A stretch of 64,000 nucleotides of DNA, taken from the NCBI RefSeq assembly GCF_014287355.1, contig NZ_JACOPE010000001.1, positions 2,480,001 to 2,544,000 on the forward strand, read 5' to 3'. The position numbers were made by a program, and so were the translations under genes. The stretch is from Ruminococcus hominis. GTDB lineage: Bacteria; Bacillota; Clostridia; Lachnospirales; Lachnospiraceae. The stretch's first letter is position 1. Every line of letters starts with the position of its first letter. The notes beneath the pieces were generated by a model. It was not told where the DNA came from. It was given only the letters and a program-made list of their open reading frames with translations, and made no database searches. This document shows positions 15,916 to 25,326 of the stretch, one piece after another.

Positions 15916-18372
15916 TTAACCTGCTTCGGAAGTCTCCTCTAAGCGGGTTGTCATGATTTTATAGAGGGAATTCTTCGGGAATCTGTCTACAAATGGGATA
16001 ATGACATTTCCATAGAACAAAAGTCCTTCCCCCTCATTACTGTTGGTTACATAGGACAGCTGGGTTGGTGAGATATTCAGCTGTTTTGCCAGAATCTGCC
16101 TGTCTCCGGATGCCTGGTTGAGCATATAGATAAAATCAGAGTTTTCAAAAATATTCTCGATTTCCCTGGAAGCTAAAAGATCCTTAATGTTCTGGGTAAT
16201 TCCTGTCGGAATACCGCCCCATTTACGGAATCGCTTCCAGATTTCCACGCTGTAGGCTGCTGTCTGTTCTTCTTTTAAGAGAAGATGGAATTCATCCACA
16301 TAGTAACGGGTGGATTTATGAGCGGAACGGTTGATCGTCACTCGGTTCCATACCTGGTCCTGCACAATCAGCATCCCGATCTTCTTCAGCTGTTTTCCAA
16401 GCTCCTTGATATCAAAACATACGATACGGTTGTTGATGTCCACATTTGTGCGATGATTAAATACATTTAGGGAACCTGTAACGTAAATCTCCAATGAAGT
16501 TGCCAGACGCTGTGCTTCCGGCTCTTCCTGTTTCCGCAACAGATTATATAAATCCTCCAGTATCGGCATCTTCTCTGGCACCGGATCAGCGAGATATTCC
16601 TGATAGACCAGCCGCACACAACGGTCAATGATCGTTTTTTCTACCGGCTCCAGTCCATTCTTTCCGCCAACAATCAACTCACACAGAGATAAAATAAAAT
16701 CTGCTTTTAATGACAGCGGATTGTCTTCCTCGGAATAATTCAGGTTCAGATCCATCGGATTGATATACTGGTCAGATACCGGTGAAACCCGAACCACCTG
16801 TCCATGCAGCGCCTGCACAAGTGCCGAATACTCGGCTTCTGGATCGCAGACAATGATATCGTCTTCCGTAATCAGAAAACAGTTCGTAATTTCCCTCTTT
16901 GCTGAAAATGACTTACCAGAACCTGGTGTACCAAGAATCAGTCCATTTGGGTTCTTCAGGCGTTTCCGATCAACCATGATCATGTTGTTGGATAACGCAT
17001 TCAATCCATAATAAAGAGCTTCCCCTTCCTGAAACAGTTCCTGTGTCGTAAATGGCACAAAGATTGCGGTTGATGATGTGGTAAGCCCTCTCTGAATTTC
17101 AATTCGATTGACTCCAAGCGGAATACAGGACATGAGTGCTGCTTCCTGCTGATAATCCAGCTGTTTTAAGGAACAGTTATATTTCTGTGCGATTCCCTGT
17201 ACCTGGAAAATATTATTCTCCAGCTTCTGCCGCTTCTTTGCGGTATTCATAACCAGAACCGTCACAAGGAACATTCGCTCATTTCTGGACTGCAGATCTT
17301 CCAGCAGGTTTTTCGCCTCTTCTCCATAGGTTACAAGGTCCGATGGAAGCACGTCCATATCATAACCGGAACGTACTGCCCGCTTCTGCTCTTCAATCTT
17401 CATCTTATCCAGATCTGAAATCTTGCTCTTGATCATCTTAATCGCAGAACTCTGGTCAATGGACTGGATATGAATGTTGACATTGATGCTGTCATCCACA
17501 TCCAGGAAATCTGCAAGCATCCGGTCTGTCAGCTCCGGTGCAAGAATCTGCAGGTAACTTACACTTCCCATCGTTCTTCCCATCAAAAATGTCTGATTCT
17601 TGGAAAAGTTAAAGGAAGTCGGTGCAATAAAATCTTTGGTTTTTAATCCGGTTTCCGGCAGCATCTTATACTGGAACTTAAATGGTTCGATCCGATCCTG
17701 GTTGAACACATGATACAGAATCTCAAGCCTTTCCAGTCCATTCAAGGAATGTGCCTGTGCTCCCAGAACCTTAAAGTTGTTTAAGATATCTGTTTCGATT
17801 CTTTCAAGTCTTGGTCTTGCTACCTTCAGACTCTCTGCTTCGATTCCAAAAGTGATATACTTCGTCTTTACCAGACCATTATTTCCCTTGGAAAGCTGAT
17901 TTTTCAGCATAGTACGGTACTCTTCACGAATGGCATTAAAGTCATCCGTCTGATCCGGAATATCAATGCTTTTTTCAAATTCTGCCACATCCACCTGCTG
18001 ATTGATGAAGGACAGCTGCACACTGATGGAAGAATCAAAGTAATTTAAGAAATCACAGTAATTCTCAAATATCGTGGTCTTATCCTCGTTTAAAGCAAGC
18101 TGATAATTGATGTCGTAAAACTGAATCGTCTTGGAGAAAAAGGTCTTTGTCACCTGGCAGATACCATCCTGCAACATCCGAATATACGGAATACTCTGCT
18201 GTGCAGTTGTAGGAATGCTTTTCTGTTTCCTGCGGTCCCGTTCCTGTTTCTTCTTACGCTTTTCCTGTTCTCTTTCTTTTCTGCTTTTTTTGTTTCTTCT
18301 TTCCTGACGGTTTCTTTTTTCCGCCAGGGACAGACGCTCCTGCTGAGTCTCCTGCTTTGTCTTTTTTGCCAT
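15916..18372 (-). CDS. virB4: VirB4-like conjugation ATPase
   Basis: 818 residues from the ATG at 18372 behind AAGGAGGG. The N-terminal 60 residues are almost all Lys, Arg, Glu and Gln. Walker A GTPGSGKS is near residue 485 and the Walker B-like YYVDEFHLLL near 690. This ATPase powers the type IV secretion channel from the cytoplasmic face. Its first 40 codons overlap the end of prgI in a different frame. It is followed by DUF3789 and the wall hydrolase. Confidence 0.9.
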   Translation of the reverse strand: MAKKTKQETQQERLSLAEKRNRQERRNKKSRKEREQEKRKKKQERDRRKQKSIPTTAQQSIPYIRMLQDGICQVTKTFFSKTIQFYDINYQLALNEDKTTIFENYCDFLNYFDSSISVQLSFINQQVDVAEFEKSIDIPDQTDDFNAIREEYRTMLKNQLSKGNNGLVKTKYITFGIEAESLKVARPRLERIETDILNNFKVLGAQAHSLNGLERLEILYHVFNQDRIEPFKFQYKMLPETGLKTKDFIAPTSFNFSKNQTFLMGRTMGSVSYLQILAPELTDRMLADFLDVDDSINVNIHIQSIDQSSAIKMIKSKISDLDKMKIEEQKRAVRSGYDMDVLPSDLVTYGEEAKNLLEDLQSRNERMFLVTVLVMNTAKKRQKLENNIFQVQGIAQKYNCSLKQLDYQQEAALMSCIPLGVNRIEIQRGLTTSSTAIFVPFTTQELFQEGEALYYGLNALSNNMIMVDRKRLKNPNGLILGTPGSGKSFSAKREITNCFLITEDDIIVCDPEAEYSALVQALHGQVVRVSPVSDQYINPMDLNLNYSEEDNPLSLKADFILSLCELIVGGKNGLEPVEKTIIDRCVRLVYQEYLADPVPEKMPILEDLYNLLRKQEEPEAQRLATSLEIYVTGSLNVFNHRTNVDINNRIVCFDIKELGKQLKKIGMLIVQDQVWNRVTINRSAHKSTRYYVDEFHLLLKEEQTAAYSVEIWKRFRKWGGIPTGITQNIKDLLASREIENIFENSDFIYMLNQASGDRQILAKQLNISPTQLSYVTNSNEGEGLLFYGNVIIPFVDRFPKNSLYKIMTTRLEETSEAG

Positions 18373-18718
18373 CCGGCACACCCTCCTTTTTTACAAGGGT
18401 GGAAATCTCCTGATAAAAATTTTCTGTCTTATATGGTCTTACTGCCGGACAGATAAACTTCTGTCGAATGATATTTGCCACCACTTTTTCAAAGGGAAGT
18501 CCGTCTTTTTCATACATTGCCATGAAGAAAAACGGAAGCATGATCGTTACCATCAAAATGGCAGCAATACTGGAACCGATTGGTTTTCTCATGAACAGAT
18601 AAAACGGAATTCCCACAACTGCGGCAAGTGAAAAGAAAATCAGCTGCCGCTTTGTCAGATTTAATGCTACTTTTGTTTTGACCTTGGTAAGGTCTTTTGG
18701 TACTGGTACATACGCCAT
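18254..18718 (-). CDS. prgI: PrgI family membrane protein
   Basis: 154 residues. The start MAYVPVPKDLTKVKTK and two transmembrane helices (about 28-45 and 50-69) match PrgI, a VirB3-like component of Gram-positive secretion systems. The family is usually shorter; here a Gly/Lys-rich basic tail of about 35 residues is encoded in the 119 bp that overlap virB4. ATG at 18718 behind AAAGGAG. Confidence 0.85.
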   Translation of the reverse strand: MAYVPVPKDLTKVKTKVALNLTKRQLIFFSLAAVVGIPFYLFMRKPIGSSIAAILMVTIMLPFFFMAMYEKDGLPFEKVVANIIRQKFICPAVRPYKTENFYQEISTLVKKEGVPDGKKDKAGDSAGASVPGGKKKPSGKKKQKKQKRKRTGKA

Positions 18719-18741
18719 GGTATGCGCTCCTTTCCTGCCCG

Positions 18742-19611
18742 CTAGTGGGCATTGAATATAGATTTGCTAAGGCTTCCGGTCTTGAATAATGAAAATGCAA
18801 GAATCACGGTATAAGCCGCTACTGAAAACATAGCTGCATGAAGATCACTGGATATGGTCATTGCATTTACTAAAACTGCATAAATTCCCACACAGACCAT
18901 CATGAAGAATCCCTGAAATGCCAGTGCGAACAAGCCTTTTAAATAGTTGTTTCCGATATTGCCCCATTCCTTATTGGTCATGGTGGCAAACGGAATTGGT
19001 GCTATGGAAGTATAAAGGTAAATTTCTATCATTCTTCCGAACAAGATTACCGTAATGATAATTGACAGAATGTGCATGGTAACACTGATCAACATCGTTT
19101 CCATGGATAGCAGGAACAAATCCCCTAACTCCATATCCTCCAGGGCATCCACAATCCGTGAAATTGCTTCCGTTGCATCCACCGCAGTGTTTCCTGATAT
19201 CACCCCGGCGGCATTGTTGACCACATGCTGGCCAACGTCAAAGACCGCCATCGTGATATTGAACGTATTTGTCACCAGATAAATAGCTACATACGCTTTG
19301 AAGATCCAGAGGAAAATATTGTAAGTCTCAAATTCATGGAAATTGTTTTTCTGTGTTACCATCGTGATCAATTCATAGCACAGGACAAAGGTGATGATCA
19401 GTCCCGCAATGGGGACAATCACCGTTTGGGATATATTCTGAATCAGATTAAAAATCCCTGCATTCCATCCCTGCGGTGTCTGTCCCACCTGCCCGGCTAT
19501 GGTTCCCACCTGCTCATTGACAGACGTGAACATGTTATCCAAACATGACTTGATAAGCCCGATCAGGATATCCTTTATCGCTTCCGTAATTCTCTCAATG
19601 ATGGTGTTCAT
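18742..19611 (-). CDS. VirB6/TrbL-like conjugation membrane protein
   Basis: 289 residues, with about six transmembrane helices between residues 55 and 285. It begins MNTIIERITEAIKDILIGLIKSC, an amphipathic start typical of this ICE family. It would form part of the membrane channel. In the ICE it lies between Maff2 and PrgI, as in Tn1549-like elements. The ORF is intact although maff2 upstream is broken by element B, so its supply of transcripts may come from a promoter near the element end. Confidence 0.8.
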   Translation of the reverse strand: MNTIIERITEAIKDILIGLIKSCLDNMFTSVNEQVGTIAGQVGQTPQGWNAGIFNLIQNISQTVIVPIAGLIITFVLCYELITMVTQKNNFHEFETYNIFLWIFKAYVAIYLVTNTFNITMAVFDVGQHVVNNAAGVISGNTAVDATEAISRIVDALEDMELGDLFLLSMETMLISVTMHILSIIITVILFGRMIEIYLYTSIAPIPFATMTNKEWGNIGNNYLKGLFALAFQGFFMMVCVGIYAVLVNAMTISSDLHAAMFSVAAYTVILAFSLFKTGSLSKSIFNAH

Positions 19612-19623
19612 CTACCACTCCTC

Positions 19624-19717
19624 TTAAGAGAACAATGTTGCCAGCTGTGGAATCAGGGTAGTTCCCAGCAGCATGATTCCGGCACCAGCCATCAGCTGTT
19701 TGATGCCCTGGCTTTTT
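19624..19717 (-). pseudogene. Maff2 family protein, C-terminal half (split by element B)
   Basis: Translating the minus strand gives SQGIKQLMAGAGIMLLGTTL, then IPQLATLFS and a stop: the C-terminus of Maff2 proteins. The matching N-terminus ends at about 29226, on the far side of element B. Rejoining both halves gives a normal protein of about 70 residues with one or two membrane helices, so excision of element B would repair the gene. Confidence 0.85.
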
Positions 19718-19738
19718 ACTGATGTGCGATAAAGAAGT
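19717..19738. repeat. Left terminal inverted repeat of element B
   Basis: ACTGATGTGCGATAAAGAAG pairs with the right end at 29205-29226. The bases next to it are a T-run (GGCTTTTT), so the exact crossover dinucleotide cannot be fixed. Confidence 0.75.
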
Positions 19739-19806
19739 AATAGAAGTGTAAAAAATTTTGCCGTTCCTATCCGGCACTTGCGCATTGTGTCGGATAGGTC
19801 GGGCGG

Positions 19807-21417
19807 TTATTCGGGCAAGTCCACCTTGCCAACAAAAGAATAATAAATCTCAATGTCCTGTCTGCGGGTCTTGTTCTCGTCATAGCTGCACTCATGCACA
19901 ACGATTTTCTCTACAAACTCCCGCAGCAGAGTAGGGGTAAGTTCTTCAAAGCTGGTATGCCGCCGGACAACATTCATAAACTTTTCTGCGTTCACGGTGG
20001 CTTCCTGTGCTTTGGAAAGCTCCGCTTGGATAGCAGCGGCTCTTTCTTTCAGCTCCCGTTGTTCTGCTTCATAGTCTGCCGACAGTTCTGTGAAACGCTC
20101 GTCTGATATGCGCCCGGTCACGCTGTCCTCATACAGCCGCTTGAAGATAGCGGATAACTCGGCTATGCGTTTCTCGGCGGCTTCCAGTTCCTTTTTCTTG
20201 GCGGCGTTCCTGCGTTTGCCCCCGTCCTCGTTCTGCTCAATCAAGAGTTTCATAAACCGGGCTTCATGCTTTGCCGCATAGCTGGTCACTTTCCGCAGAT
20301 TGGAGAGTACACCAGCGGTCAAGAGGTCGGTGCGGATAAAGTGCGCCGTACAGTCATGGGTGCGTTTCTTGTAGTTGCCGCAGATATAACAGTCCTGCTT
20401 GCGCTTGTCCGTCTGGTATCGCTGCTGATACATCACGCTGCCGCAGTCCGCACAGAACAGTATGCCGGAGAACAAACCCACTTCATCATAGCGGTTTGGG
20501 CGTTTGCGCTGTTTGCGAAGCTCCTGCACCCGTTCCCATGTCTGGGTGTCTATGATAGGCTCGTGGTGGTTCTCGAAAATCACTTGCTTTTCCGGGGGAT
20601 TTTCTACACTGTGCTTGACTTTGTAAGAAAGTTTTTCTGTCTTGAAATTTACCAGACAGCCTGTGTATTCCCGGTTTTCAAGGATATGCACTACGGTATT
20701 GGTCGCCCACTTGCACTCATAGCCGGGGTGGTAGCGGCGGGTGCTGCCCGTCCTGCGGTATTCCAGCGTTCCCGGCGTGGGGATTTGCTGCTCTGTGAGC
20801 ATACGGGCTATCTTGGTCGGACCATTCCCGGCAAGACAGAGGTTGTATATCTGCTTGACTACGGGTGCAGCTTCCTCGTCAATGATGAAATTTTCGTCCT
20901 CGTCCATGAGGTAGCCATACACAGGCTTGCTTGTGATGGGCTTGCCACTCATGCCTTTTGAGCGTTTTACCGCCCGTATTTTCTTGCTCGTATCTCTCAC
21001 CAGCCATTCGTTAAAGATATTCCGCAGCGGGGCAAAGTCATTGTCGCCCTGTGCGCTGTCCACTCCGTCATTGATAGCGATGAAGCGGACGCCTTTCTGT
21101 GGGAAAATCATTTCCGTGTACATTCCCACTTGCAGGTAGTTTCGCCCTAACCTCGACATATCCTTTACGATAACTGTCCCGACTTTTCCGGCTTCAATGT
21201 CCGCAAGCATGGCTTGAAAACCGGGTCTTTGAAAGTTCGCACCAGAATAACCGTCGTCCGTGTACCAGCGCAGATTGGAAAAGCCGTTCTGCTTCGCATA
21301 GGTTTCAAGGATACGCTTCTGATTGGAAATGGAATTGCTCTCGCCTTGCAGCTCGTCCTCATGGGAAAGTCTTGGGTAAAGGGCGGTAATTGGTTGTTGG
21401 TTGGTCTGTCTTAACAT
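19807..21417 (-). CDS. Large serine recombinase of element B
   Basis: 536 residues. The resolvase domain (about 10-150) holds YPRLSHEDELQGESNSI with the catalytic serine and DMSRLGRNYLQVG. A recombinase domain (about 165-285), a zinc ribbon (CADCGSV and CYICGNYK) and a coiled coil with a C-terminal DUF4368-like end follow. It is similar in design to the element A enzyme but 100 residues shorter. It should catalyse excision and insertion of element B. It is GC-rich compared with the ICE. Start at the ATG 21417; a divergent start is absent. Confidence 0.9.
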   Translation of the reverse strand: MLRQTNQQPITALYPRLSHEDELQGESNSISNQKRILETYAKQNGFSNLRWYTDDGYSGANFQRPGFQAMLADIEAGKVGTVIVKDMSRLGRNYLQVGMYTEMIFPQKGVRFIAINDGVDSAQGDNDFAPLRNIFNEWLVRDTSKKIRAVKRSKGMSGKPITSKPVYGYLMDEDENFIIDEEAAPVVKQIYNLCLAGNGPTKIARMLTEQQIPTPGTLEYRRTGSTRRYHPGYECKWATNTVVHILENREYTGCLVNFKTEKLSYKVKHSVENPPEKQVIFENHHEPIIDTQTWERVQELRKQRKRPNRYDEVGLFSGILFCADCGSVMYQQRYQTDKRKQDCYICGNYKKRTHDCTAHFIRTDLLTAGVLSNLRKVTSYAAKHEARFMKLLIEQNEDGGKRRNAAKKKELEAAEKRIAELSAIFKRLYEDSVTGRISDERFTELSADYEAEQRELKERAAAIQAELSKAQEATVNAEKFMNVVRRHTSFEELTPTLLREFVEKIVVHECSYDENKTRRQDIEIYYSFVGKVDLPE

Positions 21418-21528
21418 AAAATCCTCCGTTTCCGACAGCCAGCCCCACTATTCCGTACCTTGATTGTACCACATGGGGCGGCTGTCTGTATAGCGGCAAA
21501 AGCGTCAAATCTGCTTCTTTATGGTCTG

Positions 21529-21717
21529 TCAAATCGCCGTTTTTTGTGTAGCAGCTTCCGCTTCCAGCACTTTCATCATCTTGTCGGCTGCGGTGTCGGT
21601 TGCGCCCTGCTTGAAGAAGCCGGAAACGGTAAGGACGGAGTTGCCCATGCGGATTTCCGTTACACAGTCCGGGCGGCGGTCTGTTTTGGTGGTGCTTGTC
21701 TGTTTGGTTTCTGTCAT
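21529..21717 (-). CDS. tnpW: TnpW family transposon protein
   Basis: 62 residues from the ATG at 21717 behind AAAGGAG, overlapping the end of the ATPase gene by 4 bp. The core EIRMGNSVLTVSGFFKQGATDT is the TnpW signature (family annotated in Tn4451-like transposons). Small, soluble, role unknown. A longer open frame to 21819 has no start support. Confidence 0.75.
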   Translation of the reverse strand: MTETKQTSTTKTDRRPDCVTEIRMGNSVLTVSGFFKQGATDTAADKMMKVLEAEAATQKTAI

Positions 21718-22571
21718 AGGCTCTCCTTTCGCTGCTTTATCAGTTGCTTTAATCGTTCCAGCTTTTCCTGTGCGGTTTCCTTTCGGAAGTTGCTGCCCGT
21801 GAAGCGGACGGGGGCGCACATGGAAGTCAGCCTGTCATAGATACGGGCGTGGGGCGTGTCCTGCGGGTGCTGCAATTCCTCCAGCGTGAGGTTGGTCGTG
21901 GCGATCAGCGGCTTGCCGCTTCGGTAACGGCTGTCAATCACGCTGTAAACCTGTTCCAGCCCGTACTCTGTCCCTCGCTCCATACCAAAATCATCAAGTA
22001 TCAGCAGAGGGTAGCTGCAAAGGCGGGAAATATATTCGTTCCTGCCCTCAAAGCTGGCGGCAAGGTCACCCAGTATCGTTGCAAAATTTGTCATGCGAAC
22101 GGCAACCTCTTTTTCCATAAGGGCGTTGGCGATACAGGCGGCAAGGTAGCTTTTTCCTGTCCCCACGCCGCCCCAAAACAGGTAGCCGATATTTTCAGCC
22201 TGCATGGTTTCCCAACTCTCCACATAAAAGCGGGCGGTTTCGGTCTGTGGGTTTCTGCCGTTGTCATGCTCAAATGTCCAGTTCCGCATAGCGGGGTCGG
22301 TAAAGCCCCGGCGTTTCAAGTCCTCCACTGTTTCAAGGTGCTTCTGTCGGCTTTCAGCGGCTTCCCGCTTTTCACGGGCTGCCCGGTGGCAGTCGCACTC
22401 TGCCGGGTGTCGGTCATGCCCTAACCATTGGGCGGTTTCTTTTGAAAAGTATGCTTCTTTTGGCGTATGGCACTTGCCGCAGTATAAAAGCCCGTCCTCG
22501 CCTGTGTAGTCCTCTGCTTCGGCGGTAGTGGCTGTAATGTCCGTAATCATAGCTTCAATCTCGTTTTTCAT
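21714..22571 (-). CDS. DnaC-like ATP-binding protein of element B
   Basis: 285 residues from the ATG at 22571 behind AAGGAGGG. A Cys-rich N-terminus (CGKC...CDC near residues 28-55) could bind zinc. Walker A GGVGTGKS is near 135 and Walker B LLILDDFG near 190. The DnaC/IstB family loads helicase or assists transposition; next to a replisome organizer it likely loads DnaB at the element's origin. It is coupled to the gene upstream by a 4-bp overlap. Confidence 0.85.
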   Translation of the reverse strand: MKNEIEAMITDITATTAEAEDYTGEDGLLYCGKCHTPKEAYFSKETAQWLGHDRHPAECDCHRAAREKREAAESRQKHLETVEDLKRRGFTDPAMRNWTFEHDNGRNPQTETARFYVESWETMQAENIGYLFWGGVGTGKSYLAACIANALMEKEVAVRMTNFATILGDLAASFEGRNEYISRLCSYPLLILDDFGMERGTEYGLEQVYSVIDSRYRSGKPLIATTNLTLEELQHPQDTPHARIYDRLTSMCAPVRFTGSNFRKETAQEKLERLKQLIKQRKESL

Positions 22572-23317
22572 AAGCTCTCGCCCTCCTTGCATGAATAATC
22601 GGGTATGCCCTGTTTCGGGGCAGCCTTGCCTTTGGCAGCGTCCTCCTGCGCCCACTTGTAAATGGTGGCTGCATGGCTGTGGTACTGCTTCCCGGTGGAA
22701 GCGATATGGCAGGAAAGCCGGTCAATATAATACTCCCACTTGTCGGGCAGCTCTGTTTTCAGCCCGGAAAGCTCTGTATCGGTCAGTATCACATTGTTGT
22801 ATCTGCCATAAGCGGCGGGGGCGGGGTATCCCGTTTCTCCCTCTCTCTCTTTTTCTATCTCTATCTCTTTCTCTAACTCTATCTCTATCTCTGGTGGACG
22901 AATGTCGGACAAATGTCCGCCTTTTGTCCGGGGCGGTAAAAGTGCCTTGTTTTCCAGCCTTGCAGCCCGTTTCCTCTCGGCTTCGGTAGAGGACTGTCCT
23001 ATCATCAGCTCAATGTCGGTCATATAGAAAGCCCCGCTGTCAAGCTGCTCCACAAGCCCCAACTGCCGGAAAATCTCTAAAGCCCTCTCAACTGTCCCTA
23101 TCTGGTGGCGGGTCAGTGTCGCTATCATCTGCGCTGTGTAGGGGATATGCTCGTCAAGCTGCAACTTCCCGCCGTTTTTCAGCGATTTTAAGTACAGCTT
23201 CAAGAGAATATTGGAATATAAAATCCCGTCTTTCATATCTTCCAGCAGTACAATGGAGTCGCTGTCAAAAAAGTTCTCTTTCAGCTTGAGGTAGTAATAC
23301 TTGCGGTTATCTGCCAT
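22568..23317 (-). CDS. Replisome organizer protein of element B
   Basis: 249 residues from the ATG at 23317 behind GGAGGACAGG. The N-terminus (MADNRKYYYLKLKENFFDSDSI...) is the phage replisome-organizer winged-helix domain (about 1-120). A Glu/Ile/Lys repeat segment (IEIELEKEIEIEKERE, near 155-175) joins it to a C-terminal DnaD-like part. It would bind the origin and recruit the DnaC-like ATPase encoded next. The repeat segment is encoded by TCTCTATCTC-type low-complexity DNA. Confidence 0.8.
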   Translation of the reverse strand: MADNRKYYYLKLKENFFDSDSIVLLEDMKDGILYSNILLKLYLKSLKNGGKLQLDEHIPYTAQMIATLTRHQIGTVERALEIFRQLGLVEQLDSGAFYMTDIELMIGQSSTEAERKRAARLENKALLPPRTKGGHLSDIRPPEIEIELEKEIEIEKEREGETGYPAPAAYGRYNNVILTDTELSGLKTELPDKWEYYIDRLSCHIASTGKQYHSHAATIYKWAQEDAAKGKAAPKQGIPDYSCKEGESL

Positions 23318-23519
23318 TGTCCCTGTCCTCCTTTTTCCGGCGTTTGGAGTAGTAGCGGGGGCAGAGTATGATAACCGCCCGGAAGCTCTGCTTGCAGCTA
23401 TGGGTACAGCTCCGGCAGAGGTCGTTGTATGTGATACGGTCGCAGGTGGCATTCCCGACTTTCACTTGCCGCAGGAAAAAAGACCATTCCAGCCGCCGTT
23501 TCTTGCTCATTCTTGGCAT
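23307..23519 (-). CDS. Small Cys-rich basic protein of element B
   Basis: 70 residues. The ATG at 23519 follows AGGAGCGC. The sequence has four cysteines (CDR..., CRSCTHSC) and many Arg and Lys, suggestive of a zinc-binding DNA-associated protein. It overlaps the replisome organizer start by 11 bp. No family recognised; modest support. Confidence 0.5.
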   Translation of the reverse strand: MPRMSKKRRLEWSFFLRQVKVGNATCDRITYNDLCRSCTHSCKQSFRAVIILCPRYYSKRRKKEDRDNGR

Positions 23520-23703
23520 GGGTGCGCTCCTTTCTGCCGTTTCCGCTGGTGTGGCGGTATCGGCGGTAATTCTGTATCATCTCGGTATCATTTTCGGGGT
23601 TTTTCTGCCCTGTAAGCCCGTTAAAAAATCCTTTGGTATTGGGGATAGGGTACGGGGCAGCCCCCTTGTTCTGTATGGGTTCAGGTACATTTTGGGGTGG
23701 TTT

Positions 23704-25326
23704 TTATCGCTCCTGTTCCTGCCTTTTCACAGGCTTGCGCTCCCGGCGTAAAATCTGGTCGATATTGCCCTTGACGGTCTGTAAGCGGCGGTATTCCTCC
23801 CGTTTTGCCCGGTAATCGTTGTAGCCGCTGTTTTTCTCTTTGATAAGGGTTTCAATCTCTGCTTGCAGGGCTTTATAGCTTGGCAGCTTGGAAATGCCGT
23901 TCTCCCTAAAATAACGGGCGGCTGCGTCTGCTATGATAAAGTCGCTTTCGTGCTTCTGTCGGTAGGCTGCTTTTGCTTTGGCGTTTTTCTGCTGTTTCAG
24001 CCCGTCCCGGACAGGGCGGGTCTTGGAATAGGCAAGCACCTGCCGTTGCAGCTCCTTTTTCCCGTCCAGCGTCTTTTCCACCTGCTTCAGCTCTGTAAGG
24101 CTTTCCCGCATGGCGGTATAGGCGGCAGAACAGGCTTCGTCCAGTTCCTCCGGGGAAGAAAAGCCGTACTGCTGGTAGGCGGTAACGGTAGCCGCCATTT
24201 GCTTTAGATTGTACTTTGCCGCCCAGCGGTCATAGCCCACGCCCTTGCCCTCGGCTCGCTTGGCTTCCCGGTCAACCATGCGCTGCAAGGTGTTGTCTGC
24301 CGGGGTGGTTTTTGTGGTTTTTTCCCCTTGTGACGGCTTTTTAACTGCGGCAGGGTATTCGGGTATGGCTTTGGTCTGTTCGGCGGCTCTGCGGGCGTTC
24401 TGTGTAAGCAGGGCAAGGACAGTAGCCTTGTCAAAATCGTCCCCCAGCTTCCGGGCTGTGATAGGCTTTGTCCTGTCCGGCGTGAGGTAGGAAAGCCGCC
24501 CCCGACTCTCCTTGACAGTCACACCCTCACGCAGCAAAAGGGAAGAAAACTCGTCAAAGCTGGTAGCTTGGGAAAGTGCCTGCCGTATCGTCCGGCGCAG
24601 CTTCGCCTTGTCCGTTTCAAACTTGGTGGGCTTGGTCGGCTGTCCGGCGGCTTCTCTGGCGGCGTTCTCTTTATCAAGGGCAAGCTGCCCTTTCTTTGCC
24701 GCCCAGTATTCCCGTTCCGTTATCCGTTCCTTGCTGCCGCTTAGGAGGTCGATTTGGTAAAGCCCCTCCCGGTGGCACATCTCCATGACTTCACTCTTGA
24801 AATATTCCATAGCGGCGTTGGTGCAGCGGTGCTTGCAGCCCTCCCGTGTATCGGCTGGTCTGTCCATGTAGGGCAGAAGCGGGACTTCATAAATCCGCAG
24901 GGAGTTGATGACGATATGCACATGGATATTGCCGCTGTGGTTATGCCCGTCCGGGTGGGTGCATACAAGGGCTTGGTGTCCGGGGAAATGCTCTTTACAG
25001 AACTGCTCGCCCAGCTCCTGCGCCCGGTCTACGGTCAAGCCGTTGTCTGTCCCGTCCCGTGGGTCAAAGCTGATGATATAGTGGTGGCTTTTCACATCTT
25101 CCCGTTTTTGGTTTTTCTCATAGCGGAGATTGGCTCGCATACAGGCAACAGCGAAATCTTCGCCCCCACAGTTAAGGGAAGAAATGCGGTAATCCTCCCT
25201 CGGTATCAGCCGCCCGTTTTCATCAAGGGTGGGCTTCATGGTAAACTCGTCATGCTCAAATGTGAGGTAGGCTTCCGCTGCGCCATAGTCGGCATTTTTA
25301 GAGCTGATATGTTTGAATGTTGCCAA
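23704..25326 (-). CDS. Relaxase (MobA/VirD2-like) of element B
   Basis: About 540 residues from a TTG at 25326, chosen because the product then starts with MATFKHISSKNADYGAAEAY, the family N-terminus; an in-frame ATG at 25356 lies inside mobC. HPDGHNHSGNIHVHIVINS near residue 128 holds the metal-binding histidines. The C-terminal half is basic and coiled. It nicks oriT for mobilization. It overlaps the mobC end by about 29 bp. Confidence 0.85.
   Translation of the reverse strand: MATFKHISSKNADYGAAEAYLTFEHDEFTMKPTLDENGRLIPREDYRISSLNCGGEDFAVACMRANLRYEKNQKREDVKSHHYIISFDPRDGTDNGLTVDRAQELGEQFCKEHFPGHQALVCTHPDGHNHSGNIHVHIVINSLRIYEVPLLPYMDRPADTREGCKHRCTNAAMEYFKSEVMEMCHREGLYQIDLLSGSKERITEREYWAAKKGQLALDKENAAREAAGQPTKPTKFETDKAKLRRTIRQALSQATSFDEFSSLLLREGVTVKESRGRLSYLTPDRTKPITARKLGDDFDKATVLALLTQNARRAAEQTKAIPEYPAAVKKPSQGEKTTKTTPADNTLQRMVDREAKRAEGKGVGYDRWAAKYNLKQMAATVTAYQQYGFSSPEELDEACSAAYTAMRESLTELKQVEKTLDGKKELQRQVLAYSKTRPVRDGLKQQKNAKAKAAYRQKHESDFIIADAAARYFRENGISKLPSYKALQAEIETLIKEKNSGYNDYRAKREEYRRLQTVKGNIDQILRRERKPVKRQEQER

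Noticed and set aside
19595..19777. Minus-strand 60-codon frame at the left end of element B
   Set aside because: Wrong frame for the maff2 remnant; the true maff2 C-terminus is read in another frame.
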